64,000 bases of DNA from Psychromarinibacter sediminicola (GTDB taxonomy: Bacteria; Pseudomonadota; Alphaproteobacteria; Rhodobacterales; Rhodobacteraceae): assembly GCF_029168335.1 (NCBI RefSeq), contig NZ_JARGYC010000002.1, positions 62,001 to 126,000 on the forward strand. Reading direction: 5' to 3'. This document shows, piece after piece, positions 7,638 to 15,744 of this stretch. The position numbers and the translations under genes were made by a program. Positions within the stretch are counted from its first letter, which is position 1, and the number at the start of each line of letters is the position of its first letter. The notes under the pieces are model-generated. The model did not search any database. It saw only the letters and a list, made by a program, of their open reading frames with translations, and was not told the DNA's origin.

Positions 7638-8204
7638 TCAGTCGGGGATGCGCGCCGGGTCGCGGTCGCGGGTCAGTACACGGCTGCGGTCCTCGCGGCG
7701 CACCACCTCGAACCCGACCTTCTGGTAAAGGGCGAGCGCGCGGGGATGGTCCAGCGTGCAGGTGTTCACGGTCATCTTCCTGGTGCCGGGCAGATCCCAG
7801 GCGGCCAGCACGGCGGTCTTCAGAAGCCAGGTGCCCAGGCCCGTGCCCACCGCCTCGGGCACCAGGCCGAAATAGGCGAGATCCACCGTGCCCTCCGCGC
7901 GCGCGTCCAGCAGGTAGAACCCGTGCGGCCAGCCGTCGCGATGCAGGGTCCAGAGCGTCACCGCCGGGTCGTGCAGCATCTCGCGCAGCACCGCCTCCGG
8001 CAATGCATGGATGTCTTCCCAGGAATAGTCCCGCCCCACCGCGTCGTAGAGCGCCCGGAAGTACCAGGGCGGCGGATCCTCCGCGGCGATCAGCGTGGCG
8101 GGCCGGCCGGCGGGCTGCGGCGGATAGGGCCAGCGCGGCCGCGCGGTCATCTCCAGGAAGGTGACCGTGTAGCCGACCTCGGTGCCCGCCGCGACCCGGG
8201 TCAT
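7638..8204 (-). CDS. GNAT-family N-acetyltransferase
   Basis: 188 residues from ATG 8204, whose ATGA overlaps the sseA stop codon, a clear translational-coupling arrangement; the longer open frame upstream is not needed. The acetyl-CoA pyrophosphate loop region reads LVPEAVGTGLGTWLL, followed by the usual NTCTLDHPRALALYQKVGFEVV ending of GNAT enzymes. Cytoplasmic. The acceptor substrate is unknown. Position between sseA and an aminotransferase suggests amino-acid or thiol-related chemistry, but that is only context. Confidence 0.85.
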   Translation of the reverse strand: MTRVAAGTEVGYTVTFLEMTARPRWPYPPQPAGRPATLIAAEDPPPWYFRALYDAVGRDYSWEDIHALPEAVLREMLHDPAVTLWTLHRDGWPHGFYLLDARAEGTVDLAYFGLVPEAVGTGLGTWLLKTAVLAAWDLPGTRKMTVNTCTLDHPRALALYQKVGFEVVRREDRSRVLTRDRDPARIPD

Positions 8205-9052
8205 CCCGTTTCCACCTTCAGGTCGCCATACATACCCCATTCCGACCACGAGCCGTCGTAGACGGAATGCCGGTCATGCCCGATCCGCTCCAGCGCCAGG
8301 TCGATGATCGCCGCCGTCACGCCCGAGCCGCAGGTCGAGATCACCGGCTTCGACAGGTCGACGCCGGCCGCCTCGAACACCGCGCGCAGGGCGTCCGGCG
8401 CCTTCATCGTGCCGTCGTCGTTCAGAAGCGTCGCGTAATGCACGTTCTTCGAGCCCGGGATATGCCCCGCGCGCAAGCCTTCCCGCGGCTCCGGCGCCTC
8501 GCCGCGGAACCGGGCGGGGCCGCGGGCGTCGAGGATCTCGTGATCCTTCAGCTTCGACGCGGCGGCGACCTGGGTCACGTCGCGCACGAGATGGTTCTGG
8601 AAGGCCACGGTAATGTGCCGGTCGCGCATAGCGGGCGGCATGTCCTCCACCGGCCGCCCCTCGGCCTGCCACTTCGGAAAGCCGCCGTCGAGCACCGCGA
8701 TGACGGTCTTGCCCATCAGCCGGAAGAGCCACCAGACGCGGGCGGCCGAGAACATGCCGGCGCCATCGTAGACCACGACCTGATGCCCGTCGCCCACGCC
8801 CATGGCGCGCATCCGGGCGATGAACTTCTCGGTGGGCGGCGCCATGTGCGGCAGGTCCGAGCGCTGGTCGGAAATCTCGTCGATGTCGAAATAGCGCGCG
8901 CCGGGGATATGCGCCCGGGCGTACTCCGCCTTCCCGTCGCGGCCCATGTCCGGCAGGTACCAGGAGGCATCGAAAATGCGCAGGTCCGGGTCGGTCAGAT
9001 GGGCCGCCAGCCAATCCGTCGATACCAGCGTCTTTGGGTCGTCTGCTGCCAT
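8201..9052 (-). CDS. sseA: 3-mercaptopyruvate sulfurtransferase
   Basis: 283 residues with two tandem rhodanese domains. The N-terminal, non-catalytic domain has VSTDWLAAHL and FDASWYLP; the C-terminal domain carries the catalytic Cys in STCGSGVTA. The CGSGVTA loop is the signature of mercaptopyruvate sulfurtransferases, as opposed to the CRxGxR type of thiosulfate rhodaneses. It moves sulfur from 3-mercaptopyruvate to thiols or cyanide in the cytoplasm. The start is ATG 9052; the frame upstream runs into low-complexity non-coding sequence. First gene of a likely sseA-GNAT-aminotransferase operon. Confidence 0.93.
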   Translation of the reverse strand: MAADDPKTLVSTDWLAAHLTDPDLRIFDASWYLPDMGRDGKAEYARAHIPGARYFDIDEISDQRSDLPHMAPPTEKFIARMRAMGVGDGHQVVVYDGAGMFSAARVWWLFRLMGKTVIAVLDGGFPKWQAEGRPVEDMPPAMRDRHITVAFQNHLVRDVTQVAAASKLKDHEILDARGPARFRGEAPEPREGLRAGHIPGSKNVHYATLLNDDGTMKAPDALRAVFEAAGVDLSKPVISTCGSGVTAAIIDLALERIGHDRHSVYDGSWSEWGMYGDLKVETG

Positions 9053-9149
9053 GCTCCTGTGCCTAGCGCCGCCGCCCGGCAAGGGCAAGCGGAACGGTGC
9101 CACAGGACCGCGCGCGGCCAGCCACCCGATCCCGCGAGCGCGGCTTCTT

Positions 9150-9230
9150 CTGGCTCGAAATACTCCGGGGAGCGCGAGGGGCCGGCCCCTCGCACGCACA
9201 AGAAAGAGTGCGCGCCGAAGGCGCTCCTTT
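9150..9230. repeat. Intergenic repeat-like element with palindrome and hairpin (sseA-modA gap)
   Basis: The gap between divergent sseA and modA (9053-9285) contains CTGGCTCGAAATACTCC followed by GGGG, then a perfect 20-bp GC-rich palindrome (9174-9193), then a GCGCC-GAA-GGCGC hairpin (9212-9224) running into TCCTTTT. This resembles intergenic repeat elements that I recall as common in Rhodobacterales genomes. I see no Mo-box-like palindrome for modA in the gap. Genome-wide copies must be checked before calling it a repeat family. Confidence 0.45.
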
Positions 9231-9285
9231 TGGCAGCGATGCGTCACCTTGCGGCGCGCGCCCCGATGCCACAGTATCGCGGCCC

Positions 9286-10035
9286 ATGCGGATCCTGCCC
9301 GTCATTCTCGCGCTCTTCGCGCTCGCCGTCCCGGCCCGCGCCGACCGGATCACCGTCTTCGCGGCCGCGAGCCTGAAGACGGCGCTGGACGAGATCGTCG
9401 CGGGGTTCGAGGCGGAGACCGGGCACGACGTCGCCCTGTCCTTCGCCGGGTCCTCGGCGCTGGCGCGGCAGATCGGGCTGGGGGCGCCGGCGGATATCTT
9501 CATCTCGGCCAATACCGACTGGATGGACACGCTGGCGGCCGACGGGCATATCGCCTCGGGCACCCGCGTCGAGCTCTTAAGCAACCGGCTGGTGCTGATC
9601 CGGCACTGGGCCGACGCGCCGCAGGCGGAGGCGGGCCCGCCGGACATCGCCGGGCTGCTGGGCGACGGCCGGCTCGCCATGGCGCTGGTCGAGGCGGTGC
9701 CGGCGGGGATATACGGCAAGGCCGCGCTGCAATCCCTCGGGCAGTGGGACAAGCTGGCCGACCGGGTCGCGCAGGCGGACAACGTGCGCGCGGCGCTGGC
9801 GCTGGTGGCGCTGGGCGAGGCGCCCTACGGCATCGTCTATGCGACGGACGCCGCGGCGGAACCGGACGTCACCGCGGTCTACACATTCCCCGCGGACAGC
9901 CACCCGCCCATCACCTACCCCGCCGCGCTGATCGCCGGGCGGAAAACGCCGGCCGCCACCGCCTTCCTCGACCACCTGCAAACCGATGCCGCGCGGGCGG
10001 TGTTCCGGGCGCAGGGCTTCATCGTGCCGGATTAG
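9286..10035 (+). CDS. modA: Molybdate ABC transporter substrate-binding protein ModA
   Basis: 249 residues. The signal peptide MRILPVILALFALAVPARA is cleaved before the mature sequence DRITVFAAASLKTALDEI, the classic ModA start whose AAASL serines contact the oxyanion. FAGSSALARQIGLGAPADIFISA and the later ALVEAVPAGIYGKAAL also match the family. It binds molybdate or tungstate in the periplasm and delivers it to ModBC, encoded directly downstream. ATG 9286 is chosen because it starts the signal peptide. Confidence 0.95.
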   Translation: MRILPVILALFALAVPARADRITVFAAASLKTALDEIVAGFEAETGHDVALSFAGSSALARQIGLGAPADIFISANTDWMDTLAADGHIASGTRVELLSNRLVLIRHWADAPQAEAGPPDIAGLLGDGRLAMALVEAVPAGIYGKAALQSLGQWDKLADRVAQADNVRAALALVALGEAPYGIVYATDAAAEPDVTAVYTFPADSHPPITYPAALIAGRKTPAATAFLDHLQTDAARAVFRAQGFIVPD

Positions 10036-10041
10036 AGCCGC

Positions 10042-10734
10042 ATGGACTGGCTCGGCCCCGAGGAATGGCAGGCCGTCGCGCTGTCGCTGAAAGTGGCGGT
10101 CTGGGCGACGCTGGTCTCGCTGCCGCTGGGCGTGGTCACGGCCGTCGCGCTGGCGCGGTGGGAGTTTCCGGGCAAACAGCTGCTCAACGGGCTGGTGCAT
10201 CTGCCGCTGATCCTGCCGCCGGTCGTCACCGGCTACCTGCTGCTTCTGACCTTCGGCACGCGGGGGCCTTTGGGCGCGCTGCTAGAGCCGCTGGGCATCG
10301 TCTTCGCCTTCCGCTGGACCGGCGCCGCGCTGGCCGCCGGGATCATGGCGTTTCCGCTGATGGTCCGGGCGATCCGGCTGTCGGTGGAGGCGGTGGATCC
10401 GAAACTCGAACAGGCCGCCTCGACGCTGGGCGCCTCGCGCCTGTGGGTCTTCGGGACGGTGACGCTGCCGCTGATCCTGCCCGGCGTGATCGCGGGGGCG
10501 ATCCTGGCCTTCGCCAAGGCGATGGGGGAGTTCGGGGCGACGATCACTTTCGTCTCTAACATCCCCGGACAGACGCAGACGCTGCCCTCGGCGATCTATG
10601 CCTTTCTGCAGGTGCCGGGCGGCGAAGCCTCGGCGCTGCGGCTCGTCGCCGTGTCGGTCGTCATCGCGATGGGGGCGCTCCTGGCCTCGGAATGGCTGTC
10701 GCGCCGGGTGGCGAAGCGCGTGGCGGGGACATGA
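10042..10734 (+). CDS. modB: Molybdate ABC transporter permease ModB
   Basis: 230 residues, about five membrane helices of the MetI/BPD family. The cytoplasmic EAA loop is EQAASTLGASRLWVFGTVTLPLILPG, where the permease docks on the ATPase. It starts 6 bases after modA and its stop overlaps the modC start. It forms the inner-membrane molybdate pore as a dimer. Confidence 0.95.
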   Translation: MDWLGPEEWQAVALSLKVAVWATLVSLPLGVVTAVALARWEFPGKQLLNGLVHLPLILPPVVTGYLLLLTFGTRGPLGALLEPLGIVFAFRWTGAALAAGIMAFPLMVRAIRLSVEAVDPKLEQAASTLGASRLWVFGTVTLPLILPGVIAGAILAFAKAMGEFGATITFVSNIPGQTQTLPSAIYAFLQVPGGEASALRLVAVSVVIAMGALLASEWLSRRVAKRVAGT

Positions 10735-11816
10735 GCCTGTCGGTCGATATCCGCCATGCGCTGCCCGGGCTGGCGCTGGATGTGCGGTTCGAGGCGCCGG
10801 CGGGGATCACCGTGCTGTTCGGCCGCTCCGGCGCCGGGAAGACCACCGTCGTCAACGCGGTCGCGGGGCTTCTCAGGCCGGATCAGGGACGCATTTCGGT
10901 CAACGGGCGCGTGCTGTTCGACAGCGGGGCGGGGGTGAACCTGCCGCCGCACCGGCGCCGGCTGGGCTATGTCTTCCAGGAGGCGCGGCTGTTCCCGCAT
11001 ATGACCGTGCGGCGCAACCTGGCCTACGGGCAGCGCTTCGCGCCGAAGGGGGCGGGCGGCGAGGAGATGGGCCGCGTGGTCGAGATGCTCGGGATCGGCG
11101 CGCTGCTGGACCGGCGGCCCGGCGCGCTGTCGGGCGGCGAGCGGCAGCGCGTGGCGATCGGCCGGGCGCTGCTGGCGGCGCCGAAGCTGATCCTGGCGGA
11201 CGAGCCGCTCGCCTCGCTGGACGAGGCGCGAAAGGCGGAGATCCTGCCCTATTTCGAGCGGCTGCGCGACGAGGTGGCGGTGCCGATCCTCTATGTCAGC
11301 CACGCCGCGGCCGAGGTGGCGCGGCTGGCCACCAGCGTGGTGGTGCTGGAGGACGGGCGCGCGGCGCGGCAGGGCGCCGCGGCAGAGGTGCTGTCGGACC
11401 CGGCGGTGACGCCGCTGGGCGTGCGCTCGGCGGGCGCGATGCTGGAGGCGCGGGTGGTGCGGCATCACGCCGACGGGTTGAGCGAGTTGCAGGCGGACGG
11501 GCTGACGCTGTGGCTGCCGCGCGTGCCGCAGGCGGAGGGAACCCCGCTTCGGGTGCGGGTGGAGGCGCATGACGTGATGCTGGCGCTGACCCGGCCGGAG
11601 GGGATATCGGCGCTGAACGTCCTGCCGGCGACGGTGCGCGAGATCCGGATGGGCGACGGGCCGGGGGCGCTGGTGCAGCTGTCGGCGGGGCCGAACCGGC
11701 TGCTCGCCCGGGTCACGCGGCGGTCGGTGGAGGCTCTGGAGCTGCGGCCGGGACTGGAGCTGTTCGCGGTGCTGAAGGCGGTCGGCGTCGCCAAGGAGAG
11801 CGTCGCCGACCTGTAG
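10731..11816 (+). CDS. modC: Molybdate ABC transporter ATP-binding protein ModC
   Basis: 361 residues. The ABC domain has Walker A GRSGAGKT (about 31-38), signature LSGGERQRVAIGRALL and Walker B LILADEPLASLDEA. The last 70 or so residues form a TOBE/Mop-like domain (SALNVLPATVREIRMGDGPG), typical of ModC, which senses oxyanion to inhibit transport. The ATG at 10731 overlaps the modB stop (ATGA). Energises molybdate uptake at the cytoplasmic face. No modE or mop gene is in the window. Confidence 0.94.
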   Translation: MSLSVDIRHALPGLALDVRFEAPAGITVLFGRSGAGKTTVVNAVAGLLRPDQGRISVNGRVLFDSGAGVNLPPHRRRLGYVFQEARLFPHMTVRRNLAYGQRFAPKGAGGEEMGRVVEMLGIGALLDRRPGALSGGERQRVAIGRALLAAPKLILADEPLASLDEARKAEILPYFERLRDEVAVPILYVSHAAAEVARLATSVVVLEDGRAARQGAAAEVLSDPAVTPLGVRSAGAMLEARVVRHHADGLSELQADGLTLWLPRVPQAEGTPLRVRVEAHDVMLALTRPEGISALNVLPATVREIRMGDGPGALVQLSAGPNRLLARVTRRSVEALELRPGLELFAVLKAVGVAKESVADL

Positions 11817-11838
11817 GCGCCAGGCCCCCGAACAGGCT

Positions 11839-13023
11839 CTAACCGCCGTGAAAGAGCCTTTCCGGCAGGCCGTAGAGGTCGATCCAGCCGTACCAGTGAA
11901 CGTCCGTGGGACCGATCACATAGTCGATGGCCCGCCACCCCCCGGCCTCGCGCACGAGCAGGACCATGACGAGGTCGCTCATGAGATCGGCCCGCCAGTC
12001 CGCCGCGTAGGGCGTCGTGAGCCAGTTCAGCGGCTGGCCGTTGGGTTGCAGCGGCTCGGCCGAGAGATAGGCCCAGCGCCCGTCGCTGCGCAGGGTGGAG
12101 ACGAGGAAGATCACGCGCTGGCCCAACTCGGGCACGATCACCTCGCGGGCGGCGTCCATGATCTGCGACCGCTCGGCGGTGCCGCGCGCCGGGGTGTAGT
12201 AGCCGCCGGTCGGGGGCGGCGGCAGGGTCGCCGCGGGCGGCTCCGGCTTCGGGACGATCACCGGCAGGTCGGTGGGCAGCGGCGTGTCGGTGGAGACCGC
12301 GACGGCGCGCAGGCTGTCCATGATCCGGCGATAGGGCGCGGCATCGGCCGCGGGGGCGATGTCGGCCTGGAAGCCGTGGATCGTGCCGGCACGGAACAGC
12401 TCGCTGTGCAGGATCAGGCGGCCGTCGCGCACGGCTTCGGCGGTGAAGCCGTCACCGGCGGGCGTCAGCGCGGCGGAGCGGATCTCCTGGAACCCGCCCT
12501 CCGCGAGGTAGCTGCCCATGCGCCCGGCCGGGGTGTCCTCCAGCGCGTTGTAGCTGCCCCAGACGGCGAAGGAGCCGCCGCCGTCCCGCGCCTCGAACGA
12601 CCGGCCGTCGCCGTTCTGGGGCGGCGGCATTGGGTCGAACCGGGCGGCGGGATAGTCGATGGTCGTGCCGAAGCGGGCGTTGGTGTAGGTCTGCCAGTCC
12701 GCCGCGATCCCGGCGGGCGGGTCGTCGGCCGGCGGGCTGTCGGGCACCGTGCCCGAGGCCGTGCTGTCGCCCTTCTTGCCGCTCTCGGCTGCCGGCGGCG
12801 CCTCTGGGCCGAGCGGCAGGCCGTCGAGCGAATACTGTCCCGGCATGACGACCTGCCCGGTCCCTTCGAGGAGTTCGGGCAGCACAGTGTCGATGTCGAG
12901 CGGCACGTCGGCGGCGGGCGACCAGCGGTCGAAGCGGTCGGCCGCTTCGTCGACGCCGGGCGGGAGCGCCTGCGCCGGCCCCGCCAGGACGAGCGCCGTG
13001 AGACTAATGGCCAGGGAACGCAT
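11839..13023 (-). CDS. Exported hypothetical protein, Pro-rich, two alphaproteobacterial-type domains
   Basis: 394 residues, not recognised as a named family. A signal peptide (1-19, ending AQA) is followed by a disordered Ser/Pro/Asp-rich stretch (about 78-108). A domain at about 110-245 begins TNARFGTTIDYPAARF and contains PQNGDGRSF. A Pro-rich linker (about 255-275) leads to a final domain (RSQIMDAAREVIVPELGQRVIFLVSTLRSDGRWAYL...GPTDVHWYGW). Both domains resemble conserved but uncharacterised segments of exported alphaproteobacterial proteins. Last gene of a three-gene operon, 3 bases after the 646-residue protein. Likely periplasmic. Confidence 0.75.
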   Translation of the reverse strand: MRSLAISLTALVLAGPAQALPPGVDEAADRFDRWSPAADVPLDIDTVLPELLEGTGQVVMPGQYSLDGLPLGPEAPPAAESGKKGDSTASGTVPDSPPADDPPAGIAADWQTYTNARFGTTIDYPAARFDPMPPPQNGDGRSFEARDGGGSFAVWGSYNALEDTPAGRMGSYLAEGGFQEIRSAALTPAGDGFTAEAVRDGRLILHSELFRAGTIHGFQADIAPAADAAPYRRIMDSLRAVAVSTDTPLPTDLPVIVPKPEPPAATLPPPPTGGYYTPARGTAERSQIMDAAREVIVPELGQRVIFLVSTLRSDGRWAYLSAEPLQPNGQPLNWLTTPYAADWRADLMSDLVMVLLVREAGGWRAIDYVIGPTDVHWYGWIDLYGLPERLFHGG

Positions 13024-13026
13024 GGC

Positions 13027-14967
13027 TCACTCCTTCCATTCGTAGATGTAGCGGTAGCAGCCTACCGGGTTGAGATCGGCCTTGATCTGGAACCGTATGG
13101 CGCCGTCGTCGGTCTCTTCGCCATAGCCCTTCGCCGGTGCGGTCATCTCGCCCGACCACGCGGCGGAGAAGTCCGAATTCCAGGCCGCCTTGACGTCGTC
13201 TTCGTTGATCCGGCGGCTGGCGCCCGTCCCGTAGCCACATTCGACATGGGCGACATCCATGCTGAGCGAGGCGCCGCTCCCGCCCCAGCGCGCGGAAAAG
13301 TCGGCCTGCAGCGAAAGGGACATCGGGTAGGTCTGGTCCGGCACCAGCACGGCCGGCGGCGGGGTCCAGGTGACATCGGCCGAGATCGGATCCCAGGCTT
13401 CGCCGCAGCGCGGCTTGACGTTCGCGAAATGCCCGCTGCCGTCCGACATCGAGCCGCTGGTGTCGTAGCATTCGTGGTTGTCGATGTCCTCCCGGACCTT
13501 GCCGAAGGACTCGACCAGCACCCAGTGCCCGCCCTCCGGCGGCGGGGTGTCCTCCTCCGCGACGTCGCCCGCTTCGTCCGGTGTCGCCTCGTCCTCCGCG
13601 TCCTTTTCGACGACGAAATGCACGGTCGCGGTGTCGCTTTCGTCGAAGGTGAAGGTCTCGGTCTCGACCCCGTCGGCGTGGTGCAGGCGGATCGTGTCGG
13701 GAAAGCCGTTCCGGATGAAGGCGATCTTGGTCATCCCGGTGCGCTTCGATTCGCCGGGCGCGATGTTGCCGTACCAGGCGCTGCCGTCCCCCTTGACCAG
13801 CGCAAGGCGGCCCGGTTCTTCCAGCCCCTCGGTGGTGACGTAGATGAACAGCGGCGCGTTGAGCTCCGGCCTGAGCTCGGCGTTCAGCCACGCCACCTCG
13901 TCGCGCAGCGCCTTCTCCGTCGTCGCGCGGGCGATCAGGGGAAAGATGTCGCGCGCCAGCATCGCCTTGAGCTCGTGGCGGAAGCGCCGCTCGATCTTGG
14001 CGCGCAGGTCGTTGGACAGGTCGGTGTCCAGGTCAATGGTGGCCGAGGTGCCGCCGCCGAAGGTCCAGGTGTCGGCTCCGGTGTCGTAGCGGAGCTCCTC
14101 CTGGAACCGCTGGGACGTCCAGGCGCGCTTGGCGTAGAGGTATATGTCGTTGTCCAGGCGGTTCTTGAACACCACCGGAGAGTCGCCGTAGCGCCGGTAG
14201 TAGTAGCTGACCAGCGTCAGCCAGTCGTCCTTGCTCCGCCCCGCCTCCTTGCGGTTCAGGATCGCGGAGGCCCGCGCCGACAGGGAGGCGTCGTCGTCCC
14301 CGGTGCTCGCGGCATAGACGTCGTCCATCACGGCGTAGTAGTTGCGATAGGCGCGCTCCCACATCTTCGTGTGATCGTCCCAGACCTGCGTGGCGACGGT
14401 GTTGAGCGACCAGTCCACCATGATGAAGGTGACGGAGCCCAGCTGCATCGCGGCGGTGCCGAACCGGCCGATGGCGAAGCCCACGATGCCCTTGTAGGCG
14501 TTGATGCCGGCGGCCTTGTTGTCGAGGTTGTGCAGATCCATCAGCACCTGCAGCGCGGCCAGGATGCCGCCCAGGTTGGTCAGGGCGGTGTTGGTGTTGC
14601 CGAGCGCGGCGATCTTGGCACCGTGCTCGGCCAGCGTGCCAACGGCGGCGGTGCCCCCGATGCCGAAGTTCAGCCACGCCCAGCCCTCCATCGCGGCGGC
14701 CTCGGCCTCTTCGCGGCCCTTCTGCAGGGCGTTGTCCCAGTAGTGCTTGGCCAGCGCGCCGTCCTGCAGGAAATCCCGCCCCTTCAACAGGTGGTCGACC
14801 GCACCCGGGGTCACCGTGAACCGCGTGACCCGTTCGCCGGGGCGGCCGGCATTCTCGGTCTCGATCCCGATGGGCGTGAACCCGGAAGCGGCGGCGGCGG
14901 GCTGTGCCATCACCGCGAGGCCGAGCGCCGCGGCGCCCAGCGCGCGGCGGAGGGCGGGTCTTCTCAT
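13027..14967 (-). CDS. Large exported protein of unknown function with hydrophobic helical core
   Basis: 646 residues, unrecognised. A signal peptide (1-27, ending AAAA) leads into a helical region; about residues 80-180 hold Gly/Ala-rich hydrophobic helices (such as GIGGTAAVGTLAEHGAKIA and IVGFAIGRFGTAAMQLG) that could insert in membranes. After a charged helical stretch, a beta-rich segment (about 380-470) contains TEGLEEPGRLALVKGDGSAW. An acidic linker (about 470-500) precedes a C-terminal beta domain with four Cys (HECYD, PRCGE, VECGYG, GCYRY), probably disulfide-bonded. ATG 14967 overlaps the preceding stop (ATGA). Secreted or periplasmic; role unknown. Confidence 0.75.
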   Translation of the reverse strand: MRRPALRRALGAAALGLAVMAQPAAAASGFTPIGIETENAGRPGERVTRFTVTPGAVDHLLKGRDFLQDGALAKHYWDNALQKGREEAEAAAMEGWAWLNFGIGGTAAVGTLAEHGAKIAALGNTNTALTNLGGILAALQVLMDLHNLDNKAAGINAYKGIVGFAIGRFGTAAMQLGSVTFIMVDWSLNTVATQVWDDHTKMWERAYRNYYAVMDDVYAASTGDDDASLSARASAILNRKEAGRSKDDWLTLVSYYYRRYGDSPVVFKNRLDNDIYLYAKRAWTSQRFQEELRYDTGADTWTFGGGTSATIDLDTDLSNDLRAKIERRFRHELKAMLARDIFPLIARATTEKALRDEVAWLNAELRPELNAPLFIYVTTEGLEEPGRLALVKGDGSAWYGNIAPGESKRTGMTKIAFIRNGFPDTIRLHHADGVETETFTFDESDTATVHFVVEKDAEDEATPDEAGDVAEEDTPPPEGGHWVLVESFGKVREDIDNHECYDTSGSMSDGSGHFANVKPRCGEAWDPISADVTWTPPPAVLVPDQTYPMSLSLQADFSARWGGSGASLSMDVAHVECGYGTGASRRINEDDVKAAWNSDFSAAWSGEMTAPAKGYGEETDDGAIRFQIKADLNPVGCYRYIYEWKE

Positions 14968-15668
14968 GTTGCGGTCCTTTCGTTGTTGTCGGGAATGCCG
15001 TGGCTGGCGAGCGCCTTGTGCAGGGCCCGGAGCCCGGCGCCGAGCGCGTCCTCGGCGATGGTCAGGCGGGTGCCGTCGGCCAGGTGAAGCGTGAGCCCGT
15101 TGCGCGGCCGCGCCAGGAGCAGCGCGCCGGCGGCCCCGAAGCGGCCGGCGCCGACCAGCGCGGGCGCCAGCGCGATCATCCAGCGCGGCAGGGCCTTCTG
15201 GCCGCGCGTCGCCGCGCGGATGTCGGCAAAGACGACGCGGCGTTCGGCGCGTGCGGAATGCACGGTCAGGCCATGGTCGTCGATCCGGAGCCACCAGGCG
15301 GCATAGACCGCTCCGATCAGCCAGAAGGCCGAGCACAGCGCGGCCATGGGCCACAGCAGCGCGGCCGACGGGTGAACCGCGCCCCAGCCAGGCTCTGCGC
15401 GCGCGGCCCAGACGGGGATCGCCGCGAACAGCGCCGACAGGACGAAGCCGAGCCAGTCGGGCACGACCTGCGACGTCATGCGGTCGTAGGTGAAGGCGCC
15501 GGGCGGGCGGGGACGATGCGGGATCAGCGCATAGGCCGCCACGGCGGCCGCCTGAAGCAGGGCCACGACGGGCCAGGAGGCCCGACCCGCGGCCGCGAAG
15601 GCACAGATCGTCAGCAGGGCCGTCGCCAAGCGGCGCGCGAATTCCGATATGCCCGATGCGGTGGCCAT
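14964..15668 (-). CDS. Membrane protein of unknown function (PH-like C-terminal part)
   Basis: 234 residues, unrecognised. Four likely membrane helices (about 14-50, 72-90, 100-125 and a short one near 165-185). Between and after them lie strands such as LRIDDHGLTVHSARAERRVVFADIRA and NGLTLHLADGTRLTIAEDALG, the pattern of small bacterial PH-like membrane proteins. Start ATG has CAGGAGAC upstream. First gene of the operon with the two exported proteins; its stop overlaps the next start. A palindrome at 15721-15734 lies about 50 bases upstream. Confidence 0.7.
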   Translation of the reverse strand: MATASGISEFARRLATALLTICAFAAAGRASWPVVALLQAAAVAAYALIPHRPRPPGAFTYDRMTSQVVPDWLGFVLSALFAAIPVWAARAEPGWGAVHPSAALLWPMAALCSAFWLIGAVYAAWWLRIDDHGLTVHSARAERRVVFADIRAATRGQKALPRWMIALAPALVGAGRFGAAGALLLARPRNGLTLHLADGTRLTIAEDALGAGLRALHKALASHGIPDNNERTAT

Positions 15669-15720
15669 GATGTCTCCTGACTGGGTCGGCCAACGCTATC
15701 TCGCGGGAAGCCCGTGCGCT

Positions 15721-15734
15721 TTGACACCTGTCAA
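15721..15734 (-). promoter_or_regulatory. Palindrome TTGAC-N4-GTCAA upstream of the unknown three-gene operon
   Basis: TTGACACCTGTCAA is a perfect inverted repeat apart from the central CC/GG. TTGAC-N4-GTCAA fits the Crp/Fnr-family binding pattern (FnrL prefers TTGAT-N4-ATCAA; Dnr/Nnr types accept TTGAC). It also contains a TTGACA that could itself be a -35 element on the minus strand. It lies 53 bases before the membrane-protein start codon and just past the end of the SDR gene. Confidence 0.45.
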
Positions 15735-15744
15735 CATCGGCGGC

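Noticed and set aside
11848-15087. Very long open frame (over 1000 codons) on the plus strand opposite the unknown three-gene operon
   Set aside because: Antisense to three genes with signal peptides, tight overlaps and RBSs. The translation is Arg/Gly/His/Val-rich with no domain pattern, the usual high-GC artefact.
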